Source: a virus. From it: DNA of 29,999 nt. The stretch spans positions 1 to 29,999 of IMG/VR virus record IMGVR_UViG_3300024313_000039. One strand, written 5' to 3'. Numbering within the stretch: the first letter of the stretch is position 1; each line of letters starts with the position of its first letter. Position numbers and translations under genes: made by a program. The notes beneath the pieces are model-generated. The model was not told where the DNA came from. It saw nothing but the letters and a program-made list of their open reading frames with translations, and made no database searches. This document shows, in pieces, positions 13,603 through 23,012 of this stretch.

Positions 13603-14010
13603 TTAACTATCGTACACAATCACAGATAAGCTTAGCACCCCATGACGTGTAATTCCATCATTTTCTGTTAGCGTGATTGTATTCCTGACTTGACTAACTA
13701 CCATATCAGCACCAGATACTGAATAACTTGTATCATGCAAAAGCTCATATATTCTTTCCATAGCGTCTGATATTTCTTTTTTACCTCTGTATTGACTCCA
13801 AACATCTATATCTACAGAGTATTCATTACCATCTAAACTCTTTGTTCCTCTATTCGCAACATTGATATTTCCAATAACAACATAAGGATAAGCTGTATCT
13901 TGTGGCACATTGTCAAATATTTTGTTATCACCAACAATACCATCTAGCGTACTATCACCATTTAAAGTGGAATATAGTATTGTTTGTAAGTCAAAAGAAT
14001 GAAAGCTCAT
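13603..14010 (-). CDS. Tail completion/terminator protein (DUF3168, GTA gp8-like)
   Basis: The protein has 135 residues. LQTILYSTLNGDSTL, the Y-P-Y-V-V-I-G strand, D-V-W-S-Q and the final H-G-V-L-S-L-S-V-I-V are typical of DUF3168 proteins. These cap the tail tube at the neck end and terminate tube growth. It overlaps the gp10-like gene upstream by ATGA. Confidence 0.9.
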   Translation of the reverse strand: MSFHSFDLQTILYSTLNGDSTLDGIVGDNKIFDNVPQDTAYPYVVIGNINVANRGTKSLDGNEYSVDIDVWSQYRGKKEISDAMERIYELLHDTSYSVSGADMVVSQVRNTITLTENDGITRHGVLSLSVIVYDS

Positions 14011-14456
14011 GATATTTTTACCTTATTTATTTTAATATCTTTAGCAATTCTATTCGCATATTGCTTAGTGTTTTTAAATGCGTCTGATTCCTTACCCATA
14101 AAAGGTCTTTGCAATCCACCTCTAGCAAAACTTTGTTCTAAAATATTTGCATAAGATACTCTTGTTTGAACTGCGGAAAAATGTCTTGCTCTGGTCGCTG
14201 GCTCAATAAAAAAACTATTAACTAATCTCCCTGTATCTATTGCTGGTGGATTATCCTTAGATGAAGCTGTGTGTGTCTTAGCACCTCTTTTATAAGTTCT
14301 GCCATCTTTAGGTGTTCTTTGCATACTTTTCATGATTTGATTCTTGAAATGATTAGCAACTCTGTTTAAATGCCTTTGGGTGTTTTCATCATATAAGTCC
14401 ACAGCTTTGCTTATCTTCTGATTCAATTTAGATTCTATAGTTACTTTAACTGACAT
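14007..14456 (-). CDS. HK97 gp10-like neck/tail-completion protein
   Basis: The protein has 149 residues. It has an N-terminal helical region, then the family's conserved middle with P-A-I-D-T-G-R-L-V-N-S-F and a later Y-A-N-I-L-E...R-P-F-M. These are hallmarks of HK97 gp10 family proteins, which lie between head-tail adaptor and tail terminator genes. It shares one base with the upstream adaptor gene and overlaps the next by 4 nt, in a tightly packed neck operon. Confidence 0.85.
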   Translation of the reverse strand: MSVKVTIESKLNQKISKAVDLYDENTQRHLNRVANHFKNQIMKSMQRTPKDGRTYKRGAKTHTASSKDNPPAIDTGRLVNSFFIEPATRARHFSAVQTRVSYANILEQSFARGGLQRPFMGKESDAFKNTKQYANRIAKDIKINKVKIS

Positions 14457-14779
14457 TAAGTTGCTACTCCTTCTTCAGCTTGTATCACTTGGTATCTTTC
14501 TTTGCCTTCCATTAAAGATGCAATATGTTGGATATTAAATGTTTTAGAGTTGTAGCTGATTCTATATTTAGGTGTTAAAGCTGAATAATATCTTATGGTG
14601 AAACGGTAATTACTTCTATCTTCTATCTGGTCGCCAAAAGAATTTTCTGTACCTGATAAGTTTTCTACTTTAGCCCAAACAGTAGTTGCTGTTCCCCATG
14701 ATATAGATTGACCACCACCAGAATCTGTAGATGGACTCATTGATTGTAGAACTACCTTGTTCCTCATTTGACCTATCAT
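14456..14779 (-). CDS. Head-tail adaptor/stopper (SPP1 gp16-like)
   Basis: The protein has 107 residues. It opens with I-G-Q-M-R-N-K-V-V-L-Q and has D-S-G-G-G-Q-S-I-S-W, V-W-A-K-V-E and R-S-N-Y-R-F-T-I-R-Y-Y, the conserved strands of the Phage_H_T_join family. It closes the portal channel after packaging and joins the tail. It shares one base with the connector gene. Confidence 0.9.
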   Translation of the reverse strand: MIGQMRNKVVLQSMSPSTDSGGGQSISWGTATTVWAKVENLSGTENSFGDQIEDRSNYRFTIRYYSALTPKYRISYNSKTFNIQHIASLMEGKERYQVIQAEEGVAT

Positions 14780-15456
14780 TAACCAAACATTCCCCCATAG
14801 TGTGCATGACCTCTGTAAGGGTGAGTAGATAAAGATTTAATTTTATATGATTGCAATAATTGAGTTGCACTTGTTGGAGCTAATACTCTTTTACCGTCTA
14901 ATAAATCTCCTCTATGCTCAAATAAATAAGCAGAATATTCTAAGCACGCTGATTTAATATCATAAGGAACTGCTGTGGTTGCTCCATAGCCAGCCACATA
15001 TTGAATCTCTAATCCGTTCGCTACTCTTAATGCAGTCGGATAAGATTCGCCTTGTCTTAAAACAATCCTCGCTGGAACACTTACATTATCCAAATAATAT
15101 TTTGAACTGGCAAAAGTAGTCGCTGTATCGTCATCATCATAGCTTTTGATATGAGTTACACTAGCTACAGGGCTGTTTGGAAGTAATATACTTCTGCGGT
15201 TTATATGTTGGTCTATCCCAACGTAAGAGCCTTCTTGAATTGGAATATCCACATCATACAAAGAATCAATAAATAATTGATAAGTAACTGTGGTCAATGA
15301 CCTTGCGGTATATTCTTTCGCCCAGTTATGGACTGCTCTTTCTATCAATGCAACAACAGTATCATCATCAGATGAATCTATTTTATTCCATGCTTTAATT
15401 TCAGCTTGAGTTACTGCGTATGCTGTTTCTGCTGTGTGAACTTTTAATCCAGCCAT
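14779..15456 (-). CDS. gp6-like head-tail connector
   Basis: The protein has 225 residues, with helices at the N-terminus (IERAVHNWAKEYTARSL), a beta insertion with R-S-I-L-L-P-N-S-P-V-A-S-V, and a C-terminal helical part (DIKSACLEYSAYLFEHRGD). This is the usual shape of gp6/GTA gp6 connectors, about 200 residues long. It forms the ring below the portal. It is the first gene of the neck cluster, but here it is separated from the capsid genes by about 5.5 kb of tail-tip genes. Confidence 0.85.
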   Translation of the reverse strand: MAGLKVHTAETAYAVTQAEIKAWNKIDSSDDDTVVALIERAVHNWAKEYTARSLTTVTYQLFIDSLYDVDIPIQEGSYVGIDQHINRRSILLPNSPVASVTHIKSYDDDDTATTFASSKYYLDNVSVPARIVLRQGESYPTALRVANGLEIQYVAGYGATTAVPYDIKSACLEYSAYLFEHRGDLLDGKRVLAPTSATQLLQSYKIKSLSTHPYRGHAHYGGMFG

Positions 15457-15470
15457 TTAGTTTCCCCCTG

Positions 15471-15809
15471 TTATTCCCAAGATGACGGAAGTTTACCTAC
15501 GATTGTAGGATTGTCTAACTTTGTAAGCATTGAATCTATAGCTGCCTTTAACTCTGCTTCCGTTTGTGGTATGTGTGCCAACACTTGAGTTTTACACCAA
15601 TCTTCAGTTAAACTATTAAATGCAGTAAAGCTTGCTGGATTAGCTTCAGCAATATTTACTTGCCCATAAATATCAGTTTTATTGTTTGGAGTTTTTACAT
15701 CACTTTGACCAGTAACACACCAATGAATACCCTTAACTACGTTATTTAATGCTCCTTCGTTTGAGGCTGTATCTAGTTGTGTAAAGTGCCATGTGTATGT
15801 ATTAGCCAT
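15471..15809 (-). CDS. DUF7936-like phage protein, tail-fibre associated
   Basis: The protein has 112 residues. The opening YTWHFTQLDT and later V-V-K-G-I-H-W-C-V-T-G match a small protein family commonly seen near tail fibres in marine phages (name given from memory as DUF7936). It ends in a helix and P-S-S-W-E. It starts in TAATG overlap with the fibre gene, so it may be a fibre partner or assembly factor. Confidence 0.65.
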   Translation of the reverse strand: MANTYTWHFTQLDTASNEGALNNVVKGIHWCVTGQSDVKTPNNKTDIYGQVNIAEANPASFTAFNSLTEDWCKTQVLAHIPQTEAELKAAIDSMLTKLDNPTIVGKLPSSWE

Positions 15810-17035
15810 TATTCACTCTCCAATGCAGTTACTTTAGCCTCTAAAACTTCTATTTTTGCAATGGCTTCTTTTAAAGCAGCCATCAATACAGGTACTGTTT
15901 CTGTATATTGAATACCTTTAATCTTGGTATCATCCTCAATACCATCTATTTCTTCTACTATTTGTGGTGATGCTAATGTTTCTTCTACAAGTTCAGGATA
16001 ATTAGTTTCCCAATCTTGAGCAATAAAACCAATCTTCTTCCCAGCTTTTGCATTATGTGCTTCTTGTTTCCAATTAAAAGTTACGGCTCTTGCAGCTTTT
16101 ACATGATTATAAGCATCTGAGCCATTTAGTTCTGCTATATTTTCTTTAATTCTTTCGTCTGAGTTAGCTGTCCATGAAGTATTACCACCAACTAAATGCA
16201 CACCTACATTACTTTCATCATATACATTCCAAAGTGAGTTTGTAAAAAACACTCCACGATAAGTATGTGAAACCACTACACCAAAAGCACCTAAATTAAG
16301 CGAAGGAGATGTAGTGTGAAATTTTACATCACCACTTCCTGTCCATGAGCCTGTTGATGATACCGTTCCAGTAGTATTTACAGACAACCCACTACCACTA
16401 ATACGAATTTTTTCTGCGTCTGCTGCACCAAAAAACATAAAATCATTATCAGTATCATATGAAATAAAGCCACGTCTTGCACCTGCACTATTTAAATACT
16501 TTAATGAATTGTCTGAATCAGAAGCTCCAGCTTGTAATTCTAATTCAGCATTACCTGAACTTTTTAATTGTATTTTAGTTGGTGTTAATACCACTCTATC
16601 TGTAGCACCTATTTTAAAATCTATTTGGTCATCAGTATCTGCGGTAATAGAAGTATCTGCGTCAGCGTCTAAAATTAATTCTGTACCATTCATATCCAAT
16701 GATGTTGATACAGTTAAAGCTCCGCCATCTGCAATCGCTAATGCGTCATCTCCATCTGTAAACTCAATCAATGCTGTTCTTACTGAATCAGATTTAACAT
16801 ATTCAACTGTGTCATTGGTTTGGTCTAACTCTGCAATCGTTATAAATGCGTCATTAGCTTCATTTCTTATTTGTAATAAATTGCTTGATGTATTATAAAA
16901 AAGTTGATTTGCAAAAGTAGTTGATGGAGCAGAACTTCCAGAACTGGTACTTGCCAACGCTTGTAATGCTGAATTTATATCAGCCCTTGTATTGGGGAAC
17001 GTCTGGTTTGCTATGGTAAAATCATTCTGACTCAT
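15809..17035 (-). CDS. Tail fibre with C-terminal S74 intramolecular chaperone
   Basis: The protein has 408 residues. The N-terminal part is a repetitive beta-rich shaft with Asp/Thr/Ser repeats. From about residue 290 comes the chaperone domain: S292-D-E-R-I-K-E-N-I, A-V-T-F-N-W-K, G-F-I-A-Q-D and a final coiled-coil helix, the Peptidase_S74 pattern. In this family the domain guides trimer folding and then cleaves itself off at the Ser/Asp site. It likely contacts the host receptor. It is followed by a DUF7936-type gene with a one-base overlap. Confidence 0.9.
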   Translation of the reverse strand: MSQNDFTIANQTFPNTRADINSALQALASTSSGSSAPSTTFANQLFYNTSSNLLQIRNEANDAFITIAELDQTNDTVEYVKSDSVRTALIEFTDGDDALAIADGGALTVSTSLDMNGTELILDADADTSITADTDDQIDFKIGATDRVVLTPTKIQLKSSGNAELELQAGASDSDNSLKYLNSAGARRGFISYDTDNDFMFFGAADAEKIRISGSGLSVNTTGTVSSTGSWTGSGDVKFHTTSPSLNLGAFGVVVSHTYRGVFFTNSLWNVYDESNVGVHLVGGNTSWTANSDERIKENIAELNGSDAYNHVKAARAVTFNWKQEAHNAKAGKKIGFIAQDWETNYPELVEETLASPQIVEEIDGIEDDTKIKGIQYTETVPVLMAALKEAIAKIEVLEAKVTALESE

Positions 17036-17074
17036 TTTTTTAACTCCTAAATAATGTTAACAATACTCTAATTA

Positions 17075-20000
17075 CTAACTGGATTCAAGATATCCGTACC
17101 CTTTAGCAACATAGCCAAAATCTTTTGCTACTGGATTTCCTGTTCCTGTGCCTTGATAAAAGTTTATAGTGAATCCTGTCGCTGACTTACTTGAAATAAC
17201 ATAATGTTGATTTTGGTCTAAATCATCTATTTCTATTCCTAAACCTTGTAATGCTTTAAATGCTGGACTAAATGTTACAGCTTGTCCACTTGTTCCAGCA
17301 GATATACCATCTTCTGCAACTGTTCTGTCTGGCATATCTACTGTCGCTGACAATGCTGATATGGCTGGTGTTGATGATGGATTTGTTGTGGTTAGCTTCA
17401 CTCTTAATTTTATATATCTGCCTTTGTAATTTCCCAATATATAATCTTGGTAATCAGTATATGTAGAATTATCGTTAGAGGTCGATATTTGGATTCTAGC
17501 GTCAACATCATCATGTTCGGTATAGTTACCATCAAAATTACCCTCTTGAGCGTCAAATAAGCCCTCAAAGCTGTCAAACAGGGTGTTTGCGTTAAATCTA
17601 GTGCTGGTCATTGAGGTTGTTACATATGAGTTGTAAATACCACCTAAATCAATCGGATTAGAATTAAAATAATAAAATCCATCTAAATTTTCTTGTACTT
17701 CGCCACCATCATCAAAGTTGCCAAGTGCGTCATCAAAGTTTCCAGAATGGTCGTCAAATAATTCACCAAGTGTTATTTGCAGATAATTAACGCTATCTCT
17801 ATTGACTACTTCAACATCTGTTTTTGTACCAGCAAATGCTGTTGATTCTGTGGTTGTTGCTACTGCGTTAAAATCATCTGCTATTTGATTTCTAATGATT
17901 GCTTTCTTGCTAGATGTTTCAGATGGAATCCCTAGAACATCAATCGCTTTTATCATATAAAATCCTGTTTGAGCTGGCAAAGATATTTGATTCGTTGCTT
18001 TGGATACATACTCTGCAACAATAGTAGCACCAGCATAAACAGGGCTTGATGTTACTGGAGTATGTCGTATCACATAATGAGATAAATCTAATTCATCATT
18101 TGGTGTCCATGAACATACTGCTAAATTATTGACTACATTCACAGAAAAATCTGCAACATCTGCTGGTGGAGCTGTTTTACCCACCACTTCATGTGATGCA
18201 CTAGTGAAAGAAGAATAAACATTAAACGCATTAACCGCTCTGGCTCTAACCTCATAAGTCATTCCATCTTCCGCATTAACAACTTCAAAATTTTGTCCTC
18301 TGGATTTACCTAAACTTGTATATTCAGTATCAGTAGATGTGTTTCTATACTCTACTTCAAATTCATTGGTTGTTCCCTGATTGGAAGATACTTTAATTAA
18401 AAGAATGGTGGATACAACACCAGAGTATGACCTCATAATATCGCTTACTTCTAATGATGGAGCTGTTACTGTTGCAGAAGTTGGCAAAGTAGTATTATCA
18501 GATATAAATTCAGATTCTTCAGCGTCCCAATCCCAAACACTAGAAGATGTTTCTTGTAATACTAAATCAATGCCTACATCATCTGCTGTGCTTACAAAAG
18601 TCCAGTCTGCAACTTGGAATATCTTAGAACTAAATCCTAGTCTTGCATTGGTTAAACTAACTGTATCACCTACTTGTAATTTAAAAGCTGAAAGTTTCAT
18701 GGGAGCTTGAACAACCATTTGCTGTCTATTTTTAAACAGAATAACTTTAGCAATTCTTTGTGCCATTGTTGGTGATGTAGTAAAAGGTAAATCTGCATTG
18801 GCAAATATTGTTTCTCCATTATCTTCTGCAACAAATGTGTCTGATGTTACCATTGGATAATCTGATGGTTGCCAGTCAGATGATGGGCTAGTAAAAACAC
18901 CTTTGACTGTATTAAACAAGTTTCTTCTGGATTGCTTGGTTTGAACAGACATACCACCTCTAAAATCATCTTCAGTAAGCGTTATAGTAGGAGCAACATA
19001 TTTTCCACCAGCTAAGATAAACTTACCGTTTGAATAGCTTAATACACCCAACATAGAGCCTAGCAATTCATCTATCGCTGTCATGGGGTCAACATTACTA
19101 TAAACAATCCCATGTGATTCATATCTGTTTTCTGTTCCACCACCAGCTAAACTAATATCTTCATCACATATATTTGCAACAGTAGTAAAAGATGTTGTAT
19201 CAATATTGGCAGTTGGTGTTGCTAATCCAAATCTAGTATCTGTTAAATAATCGTATAAACATAAAGCTGGATTAGATGAAAATGCTGTTGTTCCATCTCT
19301 AAAATCTAATATCTTTTTGCCTTTTATTTCGGCAGATATATTTGGAATACCTGTAGGAAAAGCATCAACATCATATTTTAATTTGACATATAAATAAGCA
19401 ATACCTTGCAATCTATGTGATTGTGTCCATTGTGATACTTCAGATACTAAATCTGCATCTGCTACTTGGTCATCACTTCCTAAATGTTTTTTTATTCTTA
19501 CTACTAAATCATCTGTGTCAGCAGACAAGAATCCATGACTAGCAATAATGGCACTACTTATTTCTGTTGTTGTTCCAGAAAGAAAAGGTTTGGGAGTATT
19601 AGCGTTGTTTCTATATGGAGTTATTCTTTCTCTGTTTCCAAAAGCACCAGTATAATTAATCGCTGTTGCTCTAACATCTGTTCTTAATCCCTCAGAAATA
19701 GTAACTGTCAAATTATGCCTTGCTCCAGAAGCAGAAGAACTTCCACCAGACGATATACCATAACTTACACCATTAATATTCAAAGTATCTGCTGTGGTTA
19801 TCGTAAATGCTGTATCAGAAACCAATGCTATAGATGTTGTTCCTTTTAATATTCCTTTACCAGAAACAATATTATATCCACCAAATGGTAATGTTGTTCT
19901 ATATTCTACATCAACATAACTGTTAACAATTAAGGTATTTGTTTTTCTAGTAAATCTGGATTCGGTTTCGTATTGAGCTGGAGCTGTAACAATAAATCTT

Positions 20001-20440
20001 GTTTCTCCATTAGAATCAGTTCCGCCACTTGTTAAAGTTAATTCATCTTCTCCAAAATATATTTTATCTATAGCTTGTATTTCATGTGAAGCTAACTGAA
20101 TTACTAAATGCAAATCTTTGTTGTTGTTAGTACCTTCCATGAATAAGATACCACCAGATTTTTTAGTTTCACCATAAACAGTATCTCTGGTAATGATTGC
20201 TTGCTTAACCATCTCTGTTCTAGCAGATAGTTGCTGTTGATAATTAGCTTTTGGTTTCTTTGCAAACACTTTTGAAAGTACAGCAGATACAGCCATATTA
20301 ACTAACATGCTTGAAACAGGACCAGTAACATATCCTAATGCTAATTGCCCAATCTTACTTCCAGCAATACTTTTTGCAGCACCTGTAACAGCTTTAACTA
20401 TTGAGCTAAAAAATCCCACTATTTTTCTCCCCCACCCCAA
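17075..20440 (-). CDS. gpJ-like tail tip / host specificity protein
   Basis: The protein has 1121 residues. A hydrophobic Gly/Ala-rich N-terminus (to about 60) precedes the conserved tip domain (RDTVYGETKKSGGILF and later strands). A central Phage-tail_3-type region with P-M-T-A-I-D-E-L-L-G-S-M follows, then fibronectin type III-like domains in the last 450 residues (EVRARAVNAFN, SHYVIRH). A distal part repeats G-N-F-D-D/G. It resembles lambda gpJ and its relatives in marine phages: central tip, possible membrane contact and receptor binding. It overlaps the hub-like gene upstream by 22 nt. Confidence 0.88.
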   Translation of the reverse strand: MGWGRKIVGFFSSIVKAVTGAAKSIAGSKIGQLALGYVTGPVSSMLVNMAVSAVLSKVFAKKPKANYQQQLSARTEMVKQAIITRDTVYGETKKSGGILFMEGTNNNKDLHLVIQLASHEIQAIDKIYFGEDELTLTSGGTDSNGETRFIVTAPAQYETESRFTRKTNTLIVNSYVDVEYRTTLPFGGYNIVSGKGILKGTTSIALVSDTAFTITTADTLNINGVSYGISSGGSSSASGARHNLTVTISEGLRTDVRATAINYTGAFGNRERITPYRNNANTPKPFLSGTTTEISSAIIASHGFLSADTDDLVVRIKKHLGSDDQVADADLVSEVSQWTQSHRLQGIAYLYVKLKYDVDAFPTGIPNISAEIKGKKILDFRDGTTAFSSNPALCLYDYLTDTRFGLATPTANIDTTSFTTVANICDEDISLAGGGTENRYESHGIVYSNVDPMTAIDELLGSMLGVLSYSNGKFILAGGKYVAPTITLTEDDFRGGMSVQTKQSRRNLFNTVKGVFTSPSSDWQPSDYPMVTSDTFVAEDNGETIFANADLPFTTSPTMAQRIAKVILFKNRQQMVVQAPMKLSAFKLQVGDTVSLTNARLGFSSKIFQVADWTFVSTADDVGIDLVLQETSSSVWDWDAEESEFISDNTTLPTSATVTAPSLEVSDIMRSYSGVVSTILLIKVSSNQGTTNEFEVEYRNTSTDTEYTSLGKSRGQNFEVVNAEDGMTYEVRARAVNAFNVYSSFTSASHEVVGKTAPPADVADFSVNVVNNLAVCSWTPNDELDLSHYVIRHTPVTSSPVYAGATIVAEYVSKATNQISLPAQTGFYMIKAIDVLGIPSETSSKKAIIRNQIADDFNAVATTTESTAFAGTKTDVEVVNRDSVNYLQITLGELFDDHSGNFDDALGNFDDGGEVQENLDGFYYFNSNPIDLGGIYNSYVTTSMTSTRFNANTLFDSFEGLFDAQEGNFDGNYTEHDDVDARIQISTSNDNSTYTDYQDYILGNYKGRYIKLRVKLTTTNPSSTPAISALSATVDMPDRTVAEDGISAGTSGQAVTFSPAFKALQGLGIEIDDLDQNQHYVISSKSATGFTINFYQGTGTGNPVAKDFGYVAKGYGYLESS

Positions 20441-20991
20441 TCAATAGACTTGTCTTGCAAATCATCTACAAACTCTAGTCCTTTATCATTTGGAAAAAAG
20501 AATTTTTGGTCTTGGTCTGTGTATCTAAAATCTAATGCTTTCTCTAGCGAGATTAATTTACTTTCAATATTATAATTAAGTGCAGACGTTTCGCCATCTT
20601 CTACAATAGTTACAGTATCAACAGTACCGCTAAATATTTGATAGGGTGTATCAACAATCGCTAAAGCATTACTTGTTGTTGTCAGAACTCCAAAATATAC
20701 GTTTACAGTTGTGCCTTGTTGAGTTTCATTAAATCCAGCAGACAAGATACTAGTATCTAGTCCAGAAACATTTATATTAATTCCATTTGCTTTAATATCT
20801 GCGGATTCACTAACTTGACTGATATCTATAAGATTCCCTAAACCCTGATAATCATTACCTAGAATCTCAAACTCACCATATCCAGTCCACATTCTTAGCG
20901 GAATGGAATACAAAAACTCTACTGCATAAAATGGTCTAGTTTGACTGCTAGATAACTGGGTGGAAAATGTACTCCCAATACTTCTAGCCAT
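20419..20991 (-). CDS. Tail tip hub-like protein next to gpJ
   Basis: The protein has 190 residues, beta-rich. Motifs L-R-M-W-T-G-Y-G-E, N-D-Y-Q-G-L-G-N-L and the C-terminal R-Y-T-D-Q-D-Q-K-F-F-F-P-N-D-K-G-L-E-F-V match a family commonly encoded just before gpJ in marine and alphaproteobacterial phages. By position it is related to the DUF2163/GTA gp13 slot. I infer a baseplate hub or adaptor. It ends with W-G-G-G-E-K, overlapping the gpJ start. Confidence 0.75.
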   Translation of the reverse strand: MARSIGSTFSTQLSSSQTRPFYAVEFLYSIPLRMWTGYGEFEILGNDYQGLGNLIDISQVSESADIKANGININVSGLDTSILSAGFNETQQGTTVNVYFGVLTTTSNALAIVDTPYQIFSGTVDTVTIVEDGETSALNYNIESKLISLEKALDFRYTDQDQKFFFPNDKGLEFVDDLQDKSIDWGGGEK

Positions 20992-20996
20992 AGCGA

Positions 20997-21236
20997 TTAA
21001 CCTTTAGACTTAGTGGCTTTTTTCTTGGTTACTTTTTTCTTTACTGCTTTTTTCTTTGTTTCTTTTGGCTCGTCTATTTTAACTTCTATGGCTGAATTGT
21101 TAGACATAAAGTTATTCGCTAAATCTACTTTCCATTGTTTATCGCAATCAATAATCTCATTGTTTTGATAAACTCTGGTCGCATTACCAGATTCATTACT
21201 AGAGCCTTTTACATCTCTTAACATTTTTATCTTCAT
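20997..21236 (-). CDS. Small lysine-rich head-region protein
   Basis: I choose ATG 21236 (79 residues), because GGAGAG lies 4-5 nt upstream. The longer in-frame start at 21248 has no ribosome site, and its ATG overlaps that SD. The N-terminal 55 residues form a small domain (RDVKGSSNESGNATRVYQNN). The C-terminal 25 residues are almost only Lys, Thr, Ala and Val (K-K-K-V-T-K-K-K-A-T-K), like a nucleic acid-binding tail. It lies between head and tail-tip genes. Function unknown. Confidence 0.7.
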   Translation of the reverse strand: MKIKMLRDVKGSSNESGNATRVYQNNEIIDCDKQWKVDLANNFMSNNSAIEVKIDEPKETKKKAVKKKVTKKKATKSKG

Positions 21237-21294
21237 ATTTCTCTCCATTATTCATTACATAATATTCTTAAAATACTATCTAATCAATATAAGA

Positions 21295-21333
21295 GTGAGG
21301 AGCAGACAATGAGCAATCAAAACCGCTCCCCAC
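21295..21333 (-). promoter_or_regulatory. Hairpin between capsid and tail-tip genes
   Basis: On the late (-) transcript GTGGGGAGC (21333-21325) pairs with GCTCCTCAC (21303-21295): 9 bp including one G-U, with a 21-nt loop. On + the same position is an A-C mismatch, so the - RNA is the better fold. No U-run follows. It may be a processing site or partial attenuator that lowers expression after the capsid genes. Confidence 0.5.
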
Positions 21334-21347
21334 AAACTTATCAGATA

Positions 21348-21779
21348 TTAAGCGTCTGTTGAATCTATAGGATTACCCAACACAGCTTGAACACTTATAG
21401 GTGTTCCGTTTGAGTGAGTTCCTGTAGCGTCAATCTTAACTCTTACATATCTATTACCACCGATATAACCAATTTGGCTAGTCTGTGGTGTTTCACCGTT
21501 AGCATCTAATGTTAAAAAGATACCAGAACCATCAACACTTCCTTCTGTTACTGCTGTTGAGCTAGTAACGGCTGTGAATGTTGAATCGTCTGTAGAATCT
21601 TGAAGTATAAAGTCAAACTTTACACTACCAGATAATGTATCGCCTTCAATACCAGAGTTAACTATGAACATTACTGATTCAAAACCTTGTGTATCAACAG
21701 TAGTTCCATTTGCGTCTGCTGTAAATACTTTTGCGTCTTGACAAGTAACTGACTTAGTTCTATTTGCAATATCTCTCAT
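21348..21779 (-). CDS. Head decoration-type protein
   Basis: The protein has 143 residues and is a beta sandwich by pattern: G-F-E-S-V-M-F-I-V-N-S-G, V-K-F-D-F-I-L-Q-D-S-T-D-D, I-G-Y-I-G-G-N-R-Y-V-R-V-K-I. This family is often found immediately after the HK97-type capsid in alphaproteobacterial phages and is thought to decorate or stabilise the head. It follows the capsid gene by 11 nt. Confidence 0.7.
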   Translation of the reverse strand: MRDIANRTKSVTCQDAKVFTADANGTTVDTQGFESVMFIVNSGIEGDTLSGSVKFDFILQDSTDDSTFTAVTSSTAVTEGSVDGSGIFLTLDANGETPQTSQIGYIGGNRYVRVKIDATGTHSNGTPISVQAVLGNPIDSTDA

Positions 21780-21790
21780 AATAATCTCCC

Positions 21791-23002
21791 TTATGCAGAA
21801 ATGTTTTGTAGTCTAATTGCTTCCGCAAGAACTACAGCACCGCCAACTCTACGTCTGGCAACATAACGTATATTTCCACTTGTAGCTTGTGAGTATGGGT
21901 CTCTCATTACTGAAAGATTAACTCTGTCTACAATAGTGTATGCTCTTGAGAAATCTCCATAAGCGATAGGTTTAGCAGAGCCACCAACATCTGGCATATC
22001 TTCAGCTAAAATATATGGCTTACCTAAGATTGTTGCTGGTGTTCCACCAACATAGCTCATAGCGTTAACAAATATTTTTTGACCTTCTGTATCTTCTAAC
22101 TTTAATACATCAGCAAAAGTAGCTCTGTTCATTACAAAACTTGCGTTTGCCATATAGTCAGATTTGATAGCCATTGTAAGGTCAACTAAACCATTTGCAG
22201 TTAAAGCTGTTCCACTTCCAGAATTAGTTGTACCAACTCCAGCAGATGTATCAGTAAAACCTTGTGGTCTACCTACACCATTACCAGTTACAAATGCAGT
22301 ACCTTCAGCTTTCGCAAACTGCTCACCAAACTCTGTAGACATTTCGCTTTCTAAATCAAAAGCAGAATCTTCTAACATAGCTTGTGAAATATCAACTAAA
22401 GCATAAAGCTCATGTGCGTCAATTTGCATTAAGCCTGTTGTGTAACCAGTTGTTTCAGAACGTGTACCTGTTTCAGCAACAAATTGTGCAGAAAATTGAC
22501 CAGTTCTTTTTGGAATCTCAATCCCTCTGTTAGATGTACTTCTAACTCTAGCAATAGAACGGATTGGAGAAATTTCAGTTACGCCTTTGATTAAATCAGC
22601 AACGTATTCTGCTGGAGCATAAAAACCACCTAATGTGTCATCAGACTCATAAAGTGCTTTCTTCTCCATTTCATCAACTTCACCTTTTCTTAGCCAATCG
22701 CCAAATGCTTTCATTTGAATGTCAACATCTTTTGTTTCGCCAGTATTTGGTCTTGCAATAACTGTTTCTAAGTTATCTAGTTTCGCTTGTGCTTCTGCTA
22801 AGTTCTTAGCTTGAAGTTCAATAGCTTGTTTGGTTTCAGCCATTTTAGAAATGTCATCAGCCATCTTGTCTACTTTTTCTTCAAGGATAGGGTCAGCAGA
22901 GCCTTTCTTTTCAATCTCGTCTAGACGTTTTGAGTTCTCACTTTTAAAATCTTCAAAAGTTGAATTCAAGTTGTCTATTACAGATTTAATTTCATCACTC
23001 AT
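21791..23002 (-). CDS. Major capsid protein, HK97 fold
   Basis: I start at ATG 23002 (403 residues), where TAAGGAG gives an ideal site. The in-frame ATG at 23032 lies inside the protease gene with no site. Residues 1-100 form a coiled-coil delta/scaffold domain (KRLDEIEKKG... KQAIELQAKNLAEAQAKL), removed by the protease. The rest is a typical HK97 capsid: GGFYAPAEYVADLI, SPIRSIARVRSTSNRGIEIP, F-V-A-E-T, V-D-I-S-Q-A-M-L-E-D, and a C-terminal R-D-P-Y-S...R-R-V-G-G-A-V-V. It assembles the icosahedral head. Confidence 0.95.
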   Translation of the reverse strand: MSDEIKSVIDNLNSTFEDFKSENSKRLDEIEKKGSADPILEEKVDKMADDISKMAETKQAIELQAKNLAEAQAKLDNLETVIARPNTGETKDVDIQMKAFGDWLRKGEVDEMEKKALYESDDTLGGFYAPAEYVADLIKGVTEISPIRSIARVRSTSNRGIEIPKRTGQFSAQFVAETGTRSETTGYTTGLMQIDAHELYALVDISQAMLEDSAFDLESEMSTEFGEQFAKAEGTAFVTGNGVGRPQGFTDTSAGVGTTNSGSGTALTANGLVDLTMAIKSDYMANASFVMNRATFADVLKLEDTEGQKIFVNAMSYVGGTPATILGKPYILAEDMPDVGGSAKPIAYGDFSRAYTIVDRVNLSVMRDPYSQATSGNIRYVARRRVGGAVVLAEAIRLQNISA

Positions 23003-23012
23003 AATAAACTCC

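Noticed and set aside
16509-16898. 129-codon + frame opposite the tail fibre
   Set aside because: Ser/Ala/Val-rich antisense shadow of the beta-rich fibre repeats, with no start signal.
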